From the NCBI GenBank assembly GCA_035556075.1, contig DATMFQ010000030.1, positions 1-64,000 on the forward strand: a stretch of DNA of 64,000 bases, given 5' to 3'. The stretch comes from 73-13 sp035556075 (GTDB lineage: Bacteria > Actinomycetota > Actinomycetes > Actinomycetales > Microbacteriaceae). The position numbers and the translations under genes were made by a program. Shown here piece after piece: positions 47,060-55,142 of the stretch (position 1 is its first letter; each line of letters starts with the position of its first letter). The notes below the pieces were generated by a model that searched no databases, had not been told where the DNA came from, and saw only the letters and a program-made list of their open reading frames with translations.

Positions 47060-48213
47060 GGCCGCGCTCCGCCGTCCACGTGTGGGGCGGTCGGATGCGA
47101 GTACGGATGGGACATGTCGAGGTCGGGCGAGCCGAGCGAGCGAATGCGGTCGTGGAGGCCGTCGAACGCCTCGAGGACGCGATCCTCGAGCGCATAGTCG
47201 AAGGGATCCTTCAGCTGCGCTTCGACGGACTCGCCGCGCCCCGCGGGATCGGCGGCATACCACCGCGCCGTGCGCTGCAGGCCGACCGCGGTGGGCACGA
47301 GTCCGCTGACGCGGCGCTCGAGCTCGCTCGTGTCGAGGATGTGGTGCCCCGCGGTGAGCGGGAAACGCGCATACGGCCAGGCGAGCTCCGCGAGCTCCAT
47401 GGGCAGCGAGACGATCTCGACCTCGGCGTCGAGCGCCTCGGCGATGAGTCGGACCCATTTCCTGGAGGTGATCGGGTCCGGATCGGCGCAGTTGAGGACC
47501 GCGCCGGCGAAGTCGTCGCCGCGCTCGCAGGCGGCGAGGACGATCCGCGCCGCGTTCTCGTTGTAGAGCACGCTGCTCGTGAGGAATCCCCCCTCGGGGA
47601 GGATGATGCGACGACGCCCCTCGAGGATGCGCCGGACGATGCTCCACTCGGCGGCGCCGAGCTGGCCGGGTCCGTAGACCCGGGGATAGCGCAGCAGTGT
47701 CGCGAGGAAGTCGCCGCGCTGGTGGCGAGTGCGGATGTCGGTATCGGTCTCGACGACGCGACGGCCCATCCCGCCGACGGGCTCGAGCGGCATGCGCTCA
47801 CCGACGGGAGCGGCCTCGTCGAGGTACGTCACGGACCAGTCGCGGGCGACCCCGGTCTCGGAGGATGGCCGGACGGTCGCCGCGGGATCGATCCACCCGG
47901 GGTAGAACATCCCGCCGAGCGCGATGAGCCGCTCGGTGCGGCCGGCGAGCACCTCGGCGACGAGCCGAAGTCGGCCGTACTGGGCGATCGCGATGTCGAA
48001 CTCGCGCCCGCCGAGTGCCGTCTCGAGCGGTTCGAGGAAGTGCGGGTCCGCGACGATGCGCTCGACGTCACCGGCGAACGTGGCCGGACGGCGTCCAGTG
48101 TTGAGCACCGTGACCTCTGCACCGCGGTCGAGCAGCCCGTCGACGACGAGCGGCCCGGTGGGACCGGTGCCCCCAATGAGGAGCACCCGCTTGCCTCTCA
48201 GCGTGCCGCTCAT
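47056..48213 (-). CDS. Atypical SDR / NAD-dependent epimerase-dehydratase family protein
   Basis: A 385-residue protein with an N-terminal Rossmann motif VLLIGGTGPTGPLVVDGL and an extended-SDR body (YPRVYGPGQLGAAEWSIVRRIL, SSVLYNENAARIVLAA). The usual active-site Y-x3-K is not clear, which puts it among atypical SDRs of uncertain catalysis. ATG 48213 overlaps the CoA-transferase stop as ATGA, and its stop overlaps the esterase start. Confidence 0.82.
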   Translation of the reverse strand: MSGTLRGKRVLLIGGTGPTGPLVVDGLLDRGAEVTVLNTGRRPATFAGDVERIVADPHFLEPLETALGGREFDIAIAQYGRLRLVAEVLAGRTERLIALGGMFYPGWIDPAATVRPSSETGVARDWSVTYLDEAAPVGERMPLEPVGGMGRRVVETDTDIRTRHQRGDFLATLLRYPRVYGPGQLGAAEWSIVRRILEGRRRIILPEGGFLTSSVLYNENAARIVLAACERGDDFAGAVLNCADPDPITSRKWVRLIAEALDAEVEIVSLPMELAELAWPYARFPLTAGHHILDTSELERRVSGLVPTAVGLQRTARWYAADPAGRGESVEAQLKDPFDYALEDRVLEAFDGLHDRIRSLGSPDLDMSHPYSHPTAPHVDGGARP

Positions 48214-49382
48214 CGGACGGCCTCCGACGGCGCACGCCCGAGCCATTCGTCGACGATCGCCTCGCGGTCGGCGTCAACGGGACGTCCCGCGTGCCGATGC
48301 GCCGCATTCGCGCGCTCGAATCGGCCGAAGACGTTCGGCAGCTTGATCGAGCCGAGCTCCTCGTCGGGGATCTCCGTGAACGTGCCACGATCCCGGAAGT
48401 GCGGGTCGGCGAGTATGTCCGCCATCGAGTACACGGGACCGATGGCGGCCCCGGTGGACTCGAGCGCGGCGACGGCCTCCTCCCTCGTGCGCGTCGCCGC
48501 CCAGTCGGCGAGGATCCGGTCGATCTCCTCGACGTGCTCAATGCGTGCCGCATTCGTCGCGAATCTCGGGTCGTCGTTCAAGTCCGCCCGGCCGATCGCC
48601 TCGAAGACGCTCGCCGCCGTGCGCGGCGTCGCCCCCGACAGCGCGATCCACCCGCCATCGCGGCAGCGATAGGCGCCGCGCGGTGCGGCGAACTCGAGGC
48701 GGTTGCCGACCCGGACCGGGTCGCGGCCGGTGAACTGGTAGTCGATGAACTGTGGACTCATCATGTTGAGCAGCGGCTCGAGGAGGCTGACGTCGACGAC
48801 GTCACCCTCCCCCGTCGCGCGCGCGCGGAGAACCGCCGAGAGGGTGCAGACCGCCGCGGCGAGCGCCGCCGTCGTATCGGCGAGCGCGACCGGCGGGAGG
48901 GTCGGCGGGCCGTCCGGCCAGCCGTTGAGGTTGACGAAGCCGACCATCGACTCGGCGACCGTCCCGAAGCCGCTGCGGTCGCGGTACGGCCCGGACTGGC
49001 CGAAGCCGCTGATGCGGGTGATGACGAGCCGCGGGTTGAGCGCGAGCAGGCGCGCCGGCGCGAGGTCGTGGCGCTCGAGCACGCCCGGCCGGAAGTTCTC
49101 AATGACGACGTCCGCCTCGGCGATGAGGGCCTCGAGCACCTCCCGGTCGGCATCGTCCCCGAAGTCGAGCGCGATCGTGCGCTTGTTGCGGCCGATGTAT
49201 TTCCAGATGAGGCTGACGTCCTCGACGAACCTGCCGGTCTTTCGGGCGGGGTCGCCGCCAGGGCGCTCGACCTTGACGACGTCGGCCCCCAGGTCACCGA
49301 AGTAGGCGCCGACGAGCGGGCCCGCGATGAGCACGCCGAGGTCGAGCACCTTGATCCCGCTAAGCGGGCCGTGGCTCGTCAC
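48210..49382 (-). CDS. CaiB/BaiF-family CoA-transferase
   Basis: Class III CoA-transferase, 390 residues, moving CoA between carboxylic acids. The N-terminal pattern GIKVLDLGVLIAGPLVGAYFGDLGADVVKVERPGGDPAR and NKRTIALDFGDDADREVL is typical; the catalytic Asp is expected in the segment after RDRSGFGTVAESMVGF. GTG 49382 overlaps the NTF2-like gene stop as GTGA. It likely activates the acid released from the imported substrate. Confidence 0.9.
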   Translation of the reverse strand: MTSHGPLSGIKVLDLGVLIAGPLVGAYFGDLGADVVKVERPGGDPARKTGRFVEDVSLIWKYIGRNKRTIALDFGDDADREVLEALIAEADVVIENFRPGVLERHDLAPARLLALNPRLVITRISGFGQSGPYRDRSGFGTVAESMVGFVNLNGWPDGPPTLPPVALADTTAALAAAVCTLSAVLRARATGEGDVVDVSLLEPLLNMMSPQFIDYQFTGRDPVRVGNRLEFAAPRGAYRCRDGGWIALSGATPRTAASVFEAIGRADLNDDPRFATNAARIEHVEEIDRILADWAATRTREEAVAALESTGAAIGPVYSMADILADPHFRDRGTFTEIPDEELGSIKLPNVFGRFERANAAHRHAGRPVDADREAIVDEWLGRAPSEAVR

Positions 49383-49915
49383 CGCTTAAGCTCCTCGAAC
49401 GGCAGGTTCGCGGGGAGCGTCCCGATGGGCAGCTGCTTCGCGCCGCTGATGAATCGCATCTTGCGCGCGGCGAACTTCCAGCGGCCGTCGTCAAGGCGGA
49501 AGAGCACGTGCTCGTTCGCGAAGCCGAGGAACTCGGTCGACTTCGCGCCGATGCCGCGGCCGCCTGGCATCCGGACGAGGTCGTACAGCGCGATGTGGAA
49601 CGAGCCCTGCACCGTGTCCGGCGCGACGACTTGGAGCCGGACGTTCGAGGGGACGTGGAAGACCTCGCGGCCCTCGTACGAGAACCGCACCTTGTTGAGC
49701 CGCGCCTCCATCTCGGCGTAGTCGAGCGGCTCGGGACGGGAGATGTCGTACATCTGGTGATCCGCCGTGTGCAGCGCCATGGCGGCCGCGACGTCACCCG
49801 CGTCGATGCGGTCGCAGAAGTCGATGATGAGCGACTCGCAGGCGCGGATCGCGATGAGCTCCTCGACCGTGTCGGGGACGCCGGCGCGCCACTCCTCCGG
49901 AAGCGTGAACGACAT
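49379..49915 (-). CDS. NTF2/SnoaL-like protein (ring-hydroxylating dioxygenase beta-like fold)
   Basis: A 178-residue protein of the cone-shaped NTF2 fold: an N-terminal helix pair (IAIRACESLIIDFCDRIDAGDVAAAMALHTAD) and a curved sheet ending HVLFRLDDGRWKFAARKMRF. Members include isomerases, dehydratases and dioxygenase small subunits; the exact role is unknown. ATG 49915 was chosen with GGAG 5 bases upstream over GTG 49921. First gene of the operon, directly behind the TetR-type palindrome. Confidence 0.8.
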   Translation of the reverse strand: MSFTLPEEWRAGVPDTVEELIAIRACESLIIDFCDRIDAGDVAAAMALHTADHQMYDISRPEPLDYAEMEARLNKVRFSYEGREVFHVPSNVRLQVVAPDTVQGSFHIALYDLVRMPGGRGIGAKSTEFLGFANEHVLFRLDDGRWKFAARKMRFISGAKQLPIGTLPANLPFEELKR

Positions 49916-49931
49916 GAGCACTCCTTCGTGT

Positions 49932-49951
49932 TAAGTAATAACTTACTTAAT
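49932..49951 (-). promoter_or_regulatory. Palindromic operator 1, probable TetR site before the SnoaL-CaiB operon
   Basis: TTAAGTAATAACTTACTTAA: perfect 8-bp inverted arms around TAAC, flanked by CGTG/CACG, conspicuous in 70% GC DNA. It lies 17 bases before the first gene. A closely similar site precedes the cupin-tetR unit. Confidence 0.75.
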
Positions 49952-50020
49952 CACGAACGAGGGCGCAAGCGGCGCCGCGGATCCCGCGCCGACGTCGTCG
50001 ACGGGCCATGCGACGCGACG

Positions 50021-50686
50021 TCAGTGCGCCTGCGACGGGCGGAAGAGTCCCGGCCCGATGTGCCGGAGTGCCTCGCGGTACTGCGCGACGAACTCGGGCG
50101 TCCACGGGTGCATGCCGGTCGCGAACTGCACCGTCGGGGGGAAGGCGACCGCGCCGAGGGTCAGGCTCACCATCGCGACGTAGAGCATGCGCAGATCGAT
50201 GTCCGGGTCGATGAGCCCTTGGCGCTGGTATGAGTCGAGCACCTGGAGCCGATGGCTGGCTGTCGCGCTGCGCCCGACGGGATCCGCGAGGCTGAGGTCG
50301 GAATGCTCAGCGAACGCCTCGAGCGCCTCCCACTCGAGAAGTCGCACGAGCCGGCGGTCCGTCGTGTATGCCGTGAAGAATGTAAGCAGAAACTCCTCGG
50401 GCGTCGGCGGCGGCTCCTGGCCGGCGGCGAGCGCGGCGATCCGGCTGCGCCGCCGGAAGACCTCGTCGGTCACTGCATGGAACAGCCCCTGCTTGCTCCC
50501 GAAGTAGTGGTAGATCATGCGGATGTTGACGCCGGCGTTCTTGGCGATGTCGTTGACGCGCGCGCCTGCGACACCCTTCTCGGCGAACTCGTCGAGCGCG
50601 ACGTCGAGGATGCGATCCCGCGTCCCCCGTGTCTCCGGCGGCGCCGCCACGTCGTCCAATCCGTCGCCTCTCTCGTGGCGGTGCAT
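50021..50686 (-). CDS. TetR-family transcriptional regulator
   Basis: A repressor-type regulator of about 221 residues. The helix-turn-helix is clear: DRILDVALDEFAEKGVAGARVNDIAKNAGVNIRMIYHYFGSKQGLF; the C-terminal ligand domain is variable. ATG 50686 has GGAG 7 bases upstream; ATG 50701 is an alternative. It lies 54 bases after the cupin gene and immediately before operator 1, so it probably represses both its own unit and the operon downstream until a pathway intermediate binds. Confidence 0.9.
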   Translation of the reverse strand: MHRHERGDGLDDVAAPPETRGTRDRILDVALDEFAEKGVAGARVNDIAKNAGVNIRMIYHYFGSKQGLFHAVTDEVFRRRSRIAALAAGQEPPPTPEEFLLTFFTAYTTDRRLVRLLEWEALEAFAEHSDLSLADPVGRSATASHRLQVLDSYQRQGLIDPDIDLRMLYVAMVSLTLGAVAFPPTVQFATGMHPWTPEFVAQYREALRHIGPGLFRPSQAH

Positions 50687-50740
50687 CGATCCGCTCCGCA
50701 TGCCCTCCGCGTCAGTGTACTGGCGGGCGCGGGCCGCGAC

Positions 50741-51592
50741 TCAGACGGGCAGTCCGAGCACGAAGAGCTTCGTCGCCGTCGTCGCGACGAGCGTCGCGCG
50801 CGCGCCGCGCCCGAGCCGGAACGCGGTCCACTGCCCGTACGTCGAGCGCTCACCGCCGGGTCCGGTCACCTCGCCCTCGCCGGCCTCGACGAAGTAGATC
50901 GTCGTGTCGCGGTCGTCGGCGACGATCTCATACGTCGCCCCCGCGCCGACCTGGTCGAAGCCGATGCGCAGGTCGCGCTCGGTCACGCGCATGAGCTGCT
51001 GGTGCGAGACGCCAGGCTGCGCGGCGTCGTCGAGGTAGGCGAAGTTCGCGGGGTCGACGATGACCGGAGTCGGGAATCGCGGCTCCGAGTAGCGCACCGG
51101 CTGACCCGTCGCGTGCTCCCAGACCGCCTCGAACCCGTCCCGCGCGTCCGCTTCCGTGCCGCCGGGCGGGATGTAGTGCCCGCGCTCGAAGCGGCCGATG
51201 CTCGCGAGCTCCTTGCCGATCGCTCGAGTGTCCTGCGGACTCAGGTACGGCGCTCGGCTGCCGCCCTCGCACTGGAGGAAGACGTGCGTGTTCGGCCCCT
51301 GCGACTGCTGCTCGTAGTACGAGCCCTCGCTGAAGTAGCCAACCTGGCCCTCCTCCTGCACCTGCTCGCCGAAGCCGAAGCCGCCGTCGAGCATGTAGCG
51401 GACCTGGTCAAAATTGTGGCGATGCCGCGGCGTCGAGTACTCGCCGATCCGCGTGAGCGTGAACCAGAAGTTGCCGGCGCCCCCGCCATTGGTGAAGAGC
51501 GTCTTGAACTCGACGCCGCCATCGCGGTGGGCGGCGGCGCCCTCCCACTCGAGCTCCGCGGCGTGGACGATGTCGAAGGCGGGTGCGGCCAC
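50741..51592 (-). CDS. Bicupin protein
   Basis: A 283-residue protein with two cupin-like halves: TPRHRHNFDQVRYMLDGGFGFGEQ in the first and TIYFVEAGEGEVTGPGGERSTYGQWTAFRLG in the second. The first keeps the H-x-H pair but has Gln where the metal-binding Glu usually stands, and the second lacks His ligands, so metal binding may be weak or altered. GTG 51592 has AAAGGAG 10 bases upstream. It shares a unit with the TetR gene behind operator 2; function in the pathway is unknown. Confidence 0.72.
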   Translation of the reverse strand: MAAPAFDIVHAAELEWEGAAAHRDGGVEFKTLFTNGGGAGNFWFTLTRIGEYSTPRHRHNFDQVRYMLDGGFGFGEQVQEEGQVGYFSEGSYYEQQSQGPNTHVFLQCEGGSRAPYLSPQDTRAIGKELASIGRFERGHYIPPGGTEADARDGFEAVWEHATGQPVRYSEPRFPTPVIVDPANFAYLDDAAQPGVSHQQLMRVTERDLRIGFDQVGAGATYEIVADDRDTTIYFVEAGEGEVTGPGGERSTYGQWTAFRLGRGARATLVATTATKLFVLGLPV

Positions 51593-51640
51593 TGGCGTTG
51601 TGCTCCTTTGCGGTCCGGCGCCGTCGAAGCGCCGCATGAA

Positions 51641-51656
51641 GTAAGTAGATACTTAC
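51641..51656 (-). promoter_or_regulatory. Palindromic operator 2, probable TetR site before cupin-tetR
   Basis: GTAAGTA-GA-TACTTAC, perfect 7-bp arms. Aligned without gaps to operator 1 on the opposite strand, the two share TAAGTA, three free bases, then ACTTACTT and a trailing AT. It lies about 50 bases before the cupin start, implying autoregulation. Confidence 0.75.
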
Positions 51657-51702
51657 GGTAGCACCGAGCTGTCGCCCGTGCAATAGCGGCCGCGGTGATC
51701 CG

Positions 51703-51765
51703 AACTCAGGTCTCGGGGTCCGCACCTCGGGCAGGTGCGGACATGCCGCCCCGGCGTCCTGAGTT
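51703..51765. repeat. Nested inverted repeat in the cupin/hpaD gap
   Basis: Outer arms AACTCAGG (51703-51710) and CCTGAGTT (51758-51765) enclose an inner perfect 10-bp hairpin GTCCGCACCT-CGGGC-AGGTGCGGAC (51718-51742). It lies between the cupin operator and the hpaD terminator. It may be a second terminator or a mobile-element end; no gene is visible here. Confidence 0.6.
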
Positions 51766-51774
51766 GCGACGACT

Positions 51775-51805
51775 GAGGCCGGCCCCCGCGTGGGGAGCCG
51801 GCCTC
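51775..51805 (-). terminator. hpaD terminator hairpin
   Basis: GAGGCCGGC and GCCGGCCTC form a 9-bp stem extended inward by CCCC/GGGG. It begins 17 bases beyond the hpaD stop and ends the fusion-gntR-hpaE-hpaD unit. A related hairpin follows the hpaD remnant at 39.7 kb. Confidence 0.8.
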
Positions 51806-51921
51806 GATCGGTTGCAAGTGACTACAGGGCGTCGCCGAGCTTGAAGCCCTCCTTCTCGTCACCCTTGCGGGTGTAGGAGAAGCCGTCGGCGCCGATCGTG
51901 ACGGCCATCTCGCTCGGGTCC
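51775..51921 (-). repeat. Direct repeat, right copy (partner 39674-39817)
   Basis: Covers the intact hpaD 3' end and its hairpin; matches the scar at 39674-39817 in the same orientation. Confidence 0.75.
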
Positions 51922-52889
51922 TCGCGGCTGATGACCTCCTGCGGGTTCCCGTCGAGGTCGAGGACGAGCGAGGCCTCCGTGTACCAGGACGGGACGACGG
52001 GGTTGCCCCAGAAGTCGCGGCGCTGGTTGTCGTGCACGTCCCACACGACCTCCGGGTTGTCCGGGTCGCCGGTGTAGTAGTCCTGCGTGTAGATCTCGAC
52101 GCGGTGGCCGTCGGGGTCGATGAGGTAGAGGTAGAACGCGTTCGAGACGCCGTGGCGGCCGGGGCCGCGCTCGATCTTGTCCGAGATGCGCAGCGCGCCG
52201 AGCTTGTCGCAGATGGCGAGAATGTTGTGCTTCTCGTGGGTGGAGAACGCGATGTGGTGCATCCGCGGCCCGTTGCCACCGGTCATCGCCGTGTCGTGCA
52301 CGGTCGACTTGCGGCGCATCCACGAGGCGTACACGACGCCCGCCTCGTCCTTGATGGACTCGGTGACGCGGAAGCCGAGCGACTCCTGGAAGGCGGTCGC
52401 GGTCGGCACGTCCGGGGTGACCTGGTTGAAGTGGTCGAGGCGCACGAGCGCGCCGGGGCCGTACAGGTCGTAGCGCCATGCGAGCCGCTCGACGTGCTCG
52501 ACCTCGTGGAAGTACTCGACGGGGAAGCCGAGCGGGTCCACGACGCGCACCGAGTCGCCGATGCCCTTCGTGAAGCCGTTCTTGTTGCGACGGACCTCGC
52601 AGCCGAGCTCCTCGTAGAAGGCGACGGCTTTGTCGAGATCCTCAGGGGTACGCACCCGGTAGCTGAACGCGGCGACCGCAGCGACCGGCCCCTGACGGAG
52701 CACGACGTTGTGGTGGATGAACTCCTCGAACGTGCGCAGGTAGATCTCGGTGTCCGACTCCTCGGTGACGACGAGGCCCAGGACGTCGACGTAGAACTCC
52801 CGGGACTTCTTGAGATCGGTGACGACGATCTCCATGTAGGCGCAGCGGAGGATGTCCGGCGCCGGCGCGGTGGGGACGGGGATGGCCAT
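51822..52889 (-). CDS. hpaD: Homoprotocatechuate 2,3-dioxygenase (extradiol, type I)
   Basis: Cleaves 3,4-dihydroxyphenylacetate next to its hydroxyls to give 5-carboxymethyl-2-hydroxymuconate semialdehyde. The 355-residue protein closely resembles Brevibacterium HPCD. Metal ligands fall at His153 (VRLDHFNQV), His212 (MHHIAFSTHEKHN) and Glu265 (HRVEIYTQDYY), and the acid-base His198 (STVHDT), His246 and Tyr255 are kept, so it should be active with Fe or Mn. Substrate could also be protocatechuate or another 4-substituted catechol. It starts 5 bases after hpaE; last gene of its unit. Its 3' end is repeated at 39.7 kb. Confidence 0.93.
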   Translation of the reverse strand: MAIPVPTAPAPDILRCAYMEIVVTDLKKSREFYVDVLGLVVTEESDTEIYLRTFEEFIHHNVVLRQGPVAAVAAFSYRVRTPEDLDKAVAFYEELGCEVRRNKNGFTKGIGDSVRVVDPLGFPVEYFHEVEHVERLAWRYDLYGPGALVRLDHFNQVTPDVPTATAFQESLGFRVTESIKDEAGVVYASWMRRKSTVHDTAMTGGNGPRMHHIAFSTHEKHNILAICDKLGALRISDKIERGPGRHGVSNAFYLYLIDPDGHRVEIYTQDYYTGDPDNPEVVWDVHDNQRRDFWGNPVVPSWYTEASLVLDLDGNPQEVISREDPSEMAVTIGADGFSYTRKGDEKEGFKLGDAL

Positions 52890-52894
52890 GTGGT

Positions 52895-54421
52895 TCAGTT
52901 CTCTTTCTTGAAGGACGTCGCCGCCTCCGGACCGCGACCGAATCGCGGGGAGTGCGTGTCGTTGAGGGTGATGTGGACTGCCTGCTGGGTGGTGTAGAAG
53001 TCGATCGAGCGGTAGCCGCCCTCCCGACCGAGTCCCGAGGCCTTCACACCGCCGAACGGGGTGCGGAGGTCGCGGATGTTGTTCGAGTTGAGCCAGACCA
53101 TGCCCGACTCGATCCCGCTCGCGAAGTTGTGTGCGCGGCGGAGGTCCGAGGTGTACACGTAGGCGGCGAGGCCGTACTTCGTGTCGTTCGCCAGCTCGAG
53201 GGCCTCCTCGTCGCTGTCGAACGGGGTGATCGCGACGACCGGGCCGAAGATCTCCTCCTGGAAGATCCGGGCGTCCGGCTTGACGTCGGCGAAGACGGTC
53301 GGGGCGACCCAGTTGCCCTCGGGGTACGCCTCGGGACGTCCGCCGCCGGCGAGCAGCCGGCCCTCAGACTTGCCGATCTCGACGTAGGACATGACCTTCT
53401 CGAAGTGGGTCGGGTGCACGAGCGCACCGACCTCGGTCTTCGGGTCGTGCGGGTCGCCGACGACGATGTTCTTCGTCCGTTCGGCAAACGCGGCGATGAA
53501 CTCCTCGTAGATGGAGCGCTCGACGAGCACGCGGCTGCCCGCGGTGCAGCGCTCGCCGTTCAGGCTGAAGACGCCGAAGATCGTCGCGTCGAGCGCGGAG
53601 TCGAGGTCGGCGTCCGCGAAGACGACCGCCGGGGACTTGCCACCGAGCTCGAGCGACAGGCCCTTGAGCAGCGGCGCCGCATTCGTCGACAGCGTCGCAC
53701 CGGTCGAGCTGTCACCCGTGAAGGAGATGAGCGGCACGTCGGGGTGCGTGACGAGCGCGTCCCCGGCGGTGCCGCCAGAGCCGAGCAGCAGGTTGAAGAC
53801 GCCGGTCGGGACGCCCGCCTCCTCGAAGATCTCGGGCCACAGCGCCGCCGACAGCGGCGTGTAGCTCGCGGGCTTCAGCACGACCGTGTTGCCGGTCGCG
53901 AGCGCCGGGGCGAGCTTCCACGATTCCTGCATGAATGGGACGTTCCACGGGGTGATGAGCCCCGCGACGCCGATCGGCTTGCGGTTGACGTAGTTGATCT
54001 GACGACCCGGCACCTTGAAGGCGTTGTCGTGCTGCGCGACGATGAGGTCGGCAAAGAAGCGGAAGTTCTCCGCGGCGCGCTGCGCCTGCCCCTTCGCCTG
54101 CGTGATCGGCAGGCCCGAGTCCCAGGTCTCCCACTCGGCGAGCTGGTCATCGCGCGACTCGATGATGTCGGCGATCTTGTGCAGGACGCGGGAGCGCACG
54201 CGGGGCAGCATGCGCGACCAGGTGCCGGCCTCGAAGGCCTGCTTCGCCGCGGCGACGGCGCGGTCGGCGTCGGCGCGGCCACCGGCAGCGGCCTGCAGGT
54301 AGACCTCGTTCGTGGTCGGGTTGATGACGTCGAAGGTCGAGCCGTCGAGGGCGTCGACCCACTCGCCGCCGATGTAGAGGCGGATCCGGTCTGGGAGGCC
54401 GGGGGGAGGCGTGGCTGCCAT
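52895..54421 (-). CDS. hpaE: 5-carboxymethyl-2-hydroxymuconate semialdehyde dehydrogenase
   Basis: NAD-dependent aldehyde dehydrogenase oxidising the HpaD ring-cleavage product. The 508-residue protein has PWNVPFMQESWKLAPALATGN, general base Glu258 in LELGGKSP and catalytic Cys292 in SLNGERCTAGSR, a segment typical of HpaE. ATG 54421 follows GGAACC. It sits between the gntR gene (37-base gap) and hpaD (5-base gap). Other semialdehyde substrates are possible. Confidence 0.9.
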   Translation of the reverse strand: MAATPPPGLPDRIRLYIGGEWVDALDGSTFDVINPTTNEVYLQAAAGGRADADRAVAAAKQAFEAGTWSRMLPRVRSRVLHKIADIIESRDDQLAEWETWDSGLPITQAKGQAQRAAENFRFFADLIVAQHDNAFKVPGRQINYVNRKPIGVAGLITPWNVPFMQESWKLAPALATGNTVVLKPASYTPLSAALWPEIFEEAGVPTGVFNLLLGSGGTAGDALVTHPDVPLISFTGDSSTGATLSTNAAPLLKGLSLELGGKSPAVVFADADLDSALDATIFGVFSLNGERCTAGSRVLVERSIYEEFIAAFAERTKNIVVGDPHDPKTEVGALVHPTHFEKVMSYVEIGKSEGRLLAGGGRPEAYPEGNWVAPTVFADVKPDARIFQEEIFGPVVAITPFDSDEEALELANDTKYGLAAYVYTSDLRRAHNFASGIESGMVWLNSNNIRDLRTPFGGVKASGLGREGGYRSIDFYTTQQAVHITLNDTHSPRFGRGPEAATSFKKEN

Positions 54422-54458
54422 TTGGGGTTCCTTCGTCTCGATTCGTGGGGGTCAGTGG

Positions 54459-55142
54459 TCACTCCGCCGCGATGGCGGCGAGGTCGTGGTGCTGGTGTGC
54501 GGCGCGGTAGTCCTGCAGCGCGCACATGGTCGAGTCGCGGTGATCGCGCACCGCCTGCTCGATCTCGGCGTGCGGCGCACCCGCAGCGATGAGGTCGACG
54601 ATCCGGGCATGCTCGTCGACCGAATGCGGGGCGCGCTCCGGCACGAAGGAGAACATGCTGTCGCGCAGACTCGCGAGCCGAGCCCAGCTGCGCCGCACCA
54701 TGTCGAGCAACTGCTCGTTCGGGCAAGCGTCATAGAGCGTCCGGTGGAACTCCATGTTGAGCGCCGAGAAGGAGATCGGGTCGAAGAAGTCATGAATGCT
54801 GCGGCGCAGTTGGTCGTTGACCGCACGAGCGCGCTCGATCGACGCCGGTGTCAGGTGTGGCGCGCTCAGGGCGATCGCCGCGGACTCGACGACGGTGAGC
54901 GCGTCGTACACCGCCATGTACTCCTCGGCGTTGATCATGGCGACCTGGGCGCCGATGTTGCGCTCGAAGGTGACGAGCCCCTCCGCTTCGAGGAGGCGGA
55001 TCGCCTCGCGCACCGGGACGACGCTCATGTCGAGCTCGGCCGCAAGCGGGGCGAGCACGAGCCGGTGGCCCGGCGCGTAGCGGCCGTCCTCGATGCGCGC
55101 GGCGATGTGCCGGTACGCCCGGGTGAGCTTCGACTCGGTCAT
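54459..55142 (-). CDS. GntR-family regulator with FCD domain
   Basis: A 227-residue regulator. The winged helix covers SKLTRAYRHIAARIEDGRYAPGHRL and SVVPVREAIRLLEAEGLV; the FCD effector domain has EFHRTLYDACPNEQLLDMV and a late HARIVDLIAAG with the His/Asp residues that bind metal or acids. ATG 55142 overlaps the stop of the RidA-RraA gene as ATGA. It likely binds the ATC-R-TATA-Y-GAT palindromes before its own operon and before hpaH, with a pathway acid as effector. Confidence 0.9.
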   Translation of the reverse strand: MTESKLTRAYRHIAARIEDGRYAPGHRLVLAPLAAELDMSVVPVREAIRLLEAEGLVTFERNIGAQVAMINAEEYMAVYDALTVVESAAIALSAPHLTPASIERARAVNDQLRRSIHDFFDPISFSALNMEFHRTLYDACPNEQLLDMVRRSWARLASLRDSMFSFVPERAPHSVDEHARIVDLIAAGAPHAEIEQAVRDHRDSTMCALQDYRAAHQHHDLAAIAAE

